NCBI RefSeq assembly: GCF_000805675.1
Contig: NZ_JSEF01000006.1
Coordinates: 124,001 to 188,000 of the forward strand
Source: Corynebacterium minutissimum
Lineage (GTDB): Bacteria; Actinomycetota; Actinomycetes; Mycobacteriales; Mycobacteriaceae
DNA length: 64,000 nt
Reading direction: 5' to 3'
In this document: piece after piece, positions 62,555 through 64,000 of the stretch
How the letters are laid out: every line of letters begins with the position of its first letter
Numbering within the stretch: the stretch's first letter is position 1
Translations under genes and position numbers: made by a program
The notes under the pieces: generated by a model
The model's input: only the letters and a program-made list of their open reading frames with translations
Databases searched by the model: none
Told to the model about the DNA's origin: nothing

Positions 62555-63049
62555 GTGTCTGTTTTAACTTTGCCTGGTTCGCGGAAGCGGGAGTTTTCCC
62601 GTCTCTTCCGCGAGCATTACCCGGCGGTGTTGGCGTATCTGCGCCGCCGCGTGCCACCGAGCCATGCCGAAGAGCTGGCTGCTGACGTCTTTGAGCGAGC
62701 CTGGGCCGGCTTCGACTCGATGCGCAGCACGCCGCTGCCCTGGTTGTATGGCATTGCCCGCAACGTTATGCGCGAGTTCTACCGAACGCGCCGCGAGACG
62801 GAGAACCTTGACGATCATGAGCTGGAATCGTACGCCGGCTACGACGCTGTCGATTTAAGCCTCGATATCAGCGAAGCCTTCCTGCGTCTTCCCTCTGCCG
62901 ACCAGGAAATACTGACTCTCCATGCTTGGGAGGGGCTCGACCACCCGGAAATCGCCGAGGTCCTGGGTATTTCCCGCAACAACGTTCGCGTGCGCCTGCA
63001 CCGCGCCCGTACTCATCTATCCGAACTCACAGGAGAAACCGATGCCTAA
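62555..63049 (+). CDS. ECF-type RNA polymerase sigma factor
   Basis: The 164-residue product has sigma region 2 (FSRLFREHYPAVLAYLRRRV, ADVFERAWAGFD, WLYGIARNVMREFYRT) and region 4 with a helix-turn-helix (LDHPEIAEVLGISRNNVRVRLHRARTHL). It should direct RNA polymerase to a limited regulon. The GTG at 62555 has GGAGA 7 nt upstream and is preferred over TTG/GTG codons further up. Its stop overlaps the start of the next gene by 8 bases, which argues for coupling with a membrane regulator. Confidence 0.9.
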   Translation: MSVLTLPGSRKREFSRLFREHYPAVLAYLRRRVPPSHAEELAADVFERAWAGFDSMRSTPLPWLYGIARNVMREFYRTRRETENLDDHELESYAGYDAVDLSLDISEAFLRLPSADQEILTLHAWEGLDHPEIAEVLGISRNNVRVRLHRARTHLSELTGETDA

Positions 63050-64000
63050 CTCTCTCGAACAGCTACGTAAGGCGAACCCCGTCCCGGACGCCGCGCTTTC
63101 CGACGATTCCCTCAAGCACTCCGAAGCCACCCTCGCCCGCATTACCAAGGGGCGCCCGACGTGGACCTATGCAGCGGCTGGCGTGGCGGTTCTCGCGTTG
63201 GTCGGCGGTGCGTTTCCACTGCTTAATAACTCGGAGCCGGTGGCCTCGGCTGCGGAGGTTCTGACGCAAGCCGGCGAGGCTGCCGCTACCCAGCCAGATG
63301 CCGTGGATAAGGGCGTGACCGCGAAGGAATACATGAAGCGCGTCGATACCCTCGGCGATGCCACCGCGATCACCGAATATGCGGTGGACGCCGGAGGTGC
63401 CGTGGAGGTCTCCTCGCAGGGAGAGGTCCCGGGATTTGACCCGCAGCCTTCGGTGAATCCAGAGGACCTCGTCATCGCGACCGACCGTGCGCAGCTGGAA
63501 AAGCTTGCGGATACCTTCCCCAACCGCGCCCTCGGTGCGCTGGAATTGCTGCTCCAGCCTGGACTGAGCAGTGAACAGCAAAAAATCACCTACGACATTC
63601 TGGCGGATACCGACGGCAATGATGTGGGTAGCGTCGAAGGCGAAGGTGACGACGAACTAGTCACCGTGATTCGCGATTCCGACCAGGTCTCCTTCTCCGT
63701 CCTCCCCGCCAGCGGCCAACTGGTGCGCGTAGTGGGGCTGGTAGGCCCAGACGTGGAAACCACCGTGGACGCCACGGCCATCCTGGACTGCGTCTCCGTC
63801 ACGGGCTTGGAGGGGCCGGACCGCATCTCGCTGGCATGCGCTGATAACAACTACCTGGTTAACCAGCTGGAATGGAAAAACTGGGGAGCCGATTCCGCGG
63901 AGGCGGAAGGAGTGGCCATCGAGAATGACTGTGACCCTAACTGTGCGGAGGGCACGTTTAATGAGGAGAGGGTAAAGGTGGTCGTCGATAAGCGCGAGGC
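63042..64000 (+). CDS. Membrane protein coupled to the ECF sigma factor (partial, runs off the window)
   Basis: An open frame from ATG 63042 continues to the end of the window (more than 319 codons). Residues 1-39 are cytoplasmic (MPNSLEQLRKANPVPDAAL), a single helix follows (TYAAAGVAVLALVGGAFPLL), and a large external part follows with acidic stretches and several cysteines near the visible end (LDCVSV, SLACADN, ENDCDPNCAEG). The arrangement resembles CU044_5270-type proteins encoded beside sigma factors, which may sense envelope state or act as anti-sigma factors. The 8-base overlap with the sigma gene supports a linked function. Confidence 0.75.
   Translation, partial: MPNSLEQLRKANPVPDAALSDDSLKHSEATLARITKGRPTWTYAAAGVAVLALVGGAFPLLNNSEPVASAAEVLTQAGEAAATQPDAVDKGVTAKEYMKRVDTLGDATAITEYAVDAGGAVEVSSQGEVPGFDPQPSVNPEDLVIATDRAQLEKLADTFPNRALGALELLLQPGLSSEQQKITYDILADTDGNDVGSVEGEGDDELVTVIRDSDQVSFSVLPASGQLVRVVGLVGPDVETTVDATAILDCVSVTGLEGPDRISLACADNNYLVNQLEWKNWGADSAEAEGVAIENDCDPNCAEGTFNEERVKVVVDKRE

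Overview
The window reads as chromosomal DNA of a Corynebacterium. Gene order closely follows the recalled Corynebacterium glutamicum order icd - trpS - upp - lpdA - prpDBC/prpR - pyc - accBC - thtR - maf/accE/accD - trehalose ABC transporter - birA - purK/purE. The coding density is high, the base composition is moderately GC-rich, and the protein families are typical of the genus (monomeric isocitrate dehydrogenase, AccBC/AccD/AccE acyl-CoA carboxylase, TusEFGK-type trehalose uptake). At least 18 starts fit a leaderless layout (TANNNT, 7-8 nt, then ATG or GTG), which is common in corynebacteria. The species cannot be fixed from this window. No tRNA, rRNA, CRISPR array, insertion sequence or prophage was seen.

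Layout. 1-4.1 kb: ppc, carrying an in-frame 15-nt repeat insertion and a 24-bp tandem array that begins at its stop codon, then a DUF222/HNH endonuclease. 4.2-12.8 kb: M3 oligopeptidase, PepSY membrane protein, icd, an MFS exporter, xthA and a small membrane protein. 12.8-22.3 kb: trpS, a BrkB-type membrane protein, an RDD protein, a D,D-carboxypeptidase, a catalytically stripped adenosine-deaminase homologue, a duplicated-domain hypothetical, an NlpC/P60 protein coupled to a small helical protein, upp and an M20 amidohydrolase. 22.3-29.4 kb: LpdA-type flavoprotein, then the methylcitrate locus (prpR divergent from prpDBC). 29.4-32.5 kb: a MacB/FtsX-like ABC pair of noticeably lower GC content. 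32.9-41.1 kb: pyc, a DUF4143 AAA ATPase with two copies of a palindrome at its promoter, a GNAT enzyme, accBC and a rhodanese whose active-site Cys is Ser. 41.3-48.6 kb: an ATP-grasp-like protein, an FG/Q/N/S-rich DUF4282 membrane protein, DUF3151, maf, accE, a degenerate AccD-like gene and accD1. 48.9-55.4 kb: a small hypothetical and the trehalose import operon, which here includes treS. 55.5-64 kb: birA with a pentapeptide-repeat insertion, a PH-domain membrane protein, acetolactate decarboxylase divergent from purK-purE, ribokinase, a DUF218 protein, an NPF-rich membrane protein, an RNase H fusion, an ECF sigma factor and the start of its linked membrane protein (cut by the window edge).

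How the genes work together. ppc and pyc are the two anaplerotic carboxylases. Biotin links pyc, accBC and birA. accBC with accD1 and accE should form the acyl-CoA carboxylase for fatty-acid precursors. prpDBC oxidises propionyl-CoA under PrpR. The ABC operon with TreS would import trehalose and convert it to maltose. purK and purE are consecutive steps of purine synthesis.

No single large unknown system stands out. The most unusual signals are several conserved enzymes that keep their fold but have lost catalytic residues (adenosine deaminase-like, AccD-like, rhodanese), pentapeptide repeats inserted into two core enzymes, and the duplicated operator at the DUF4143 ATPase.
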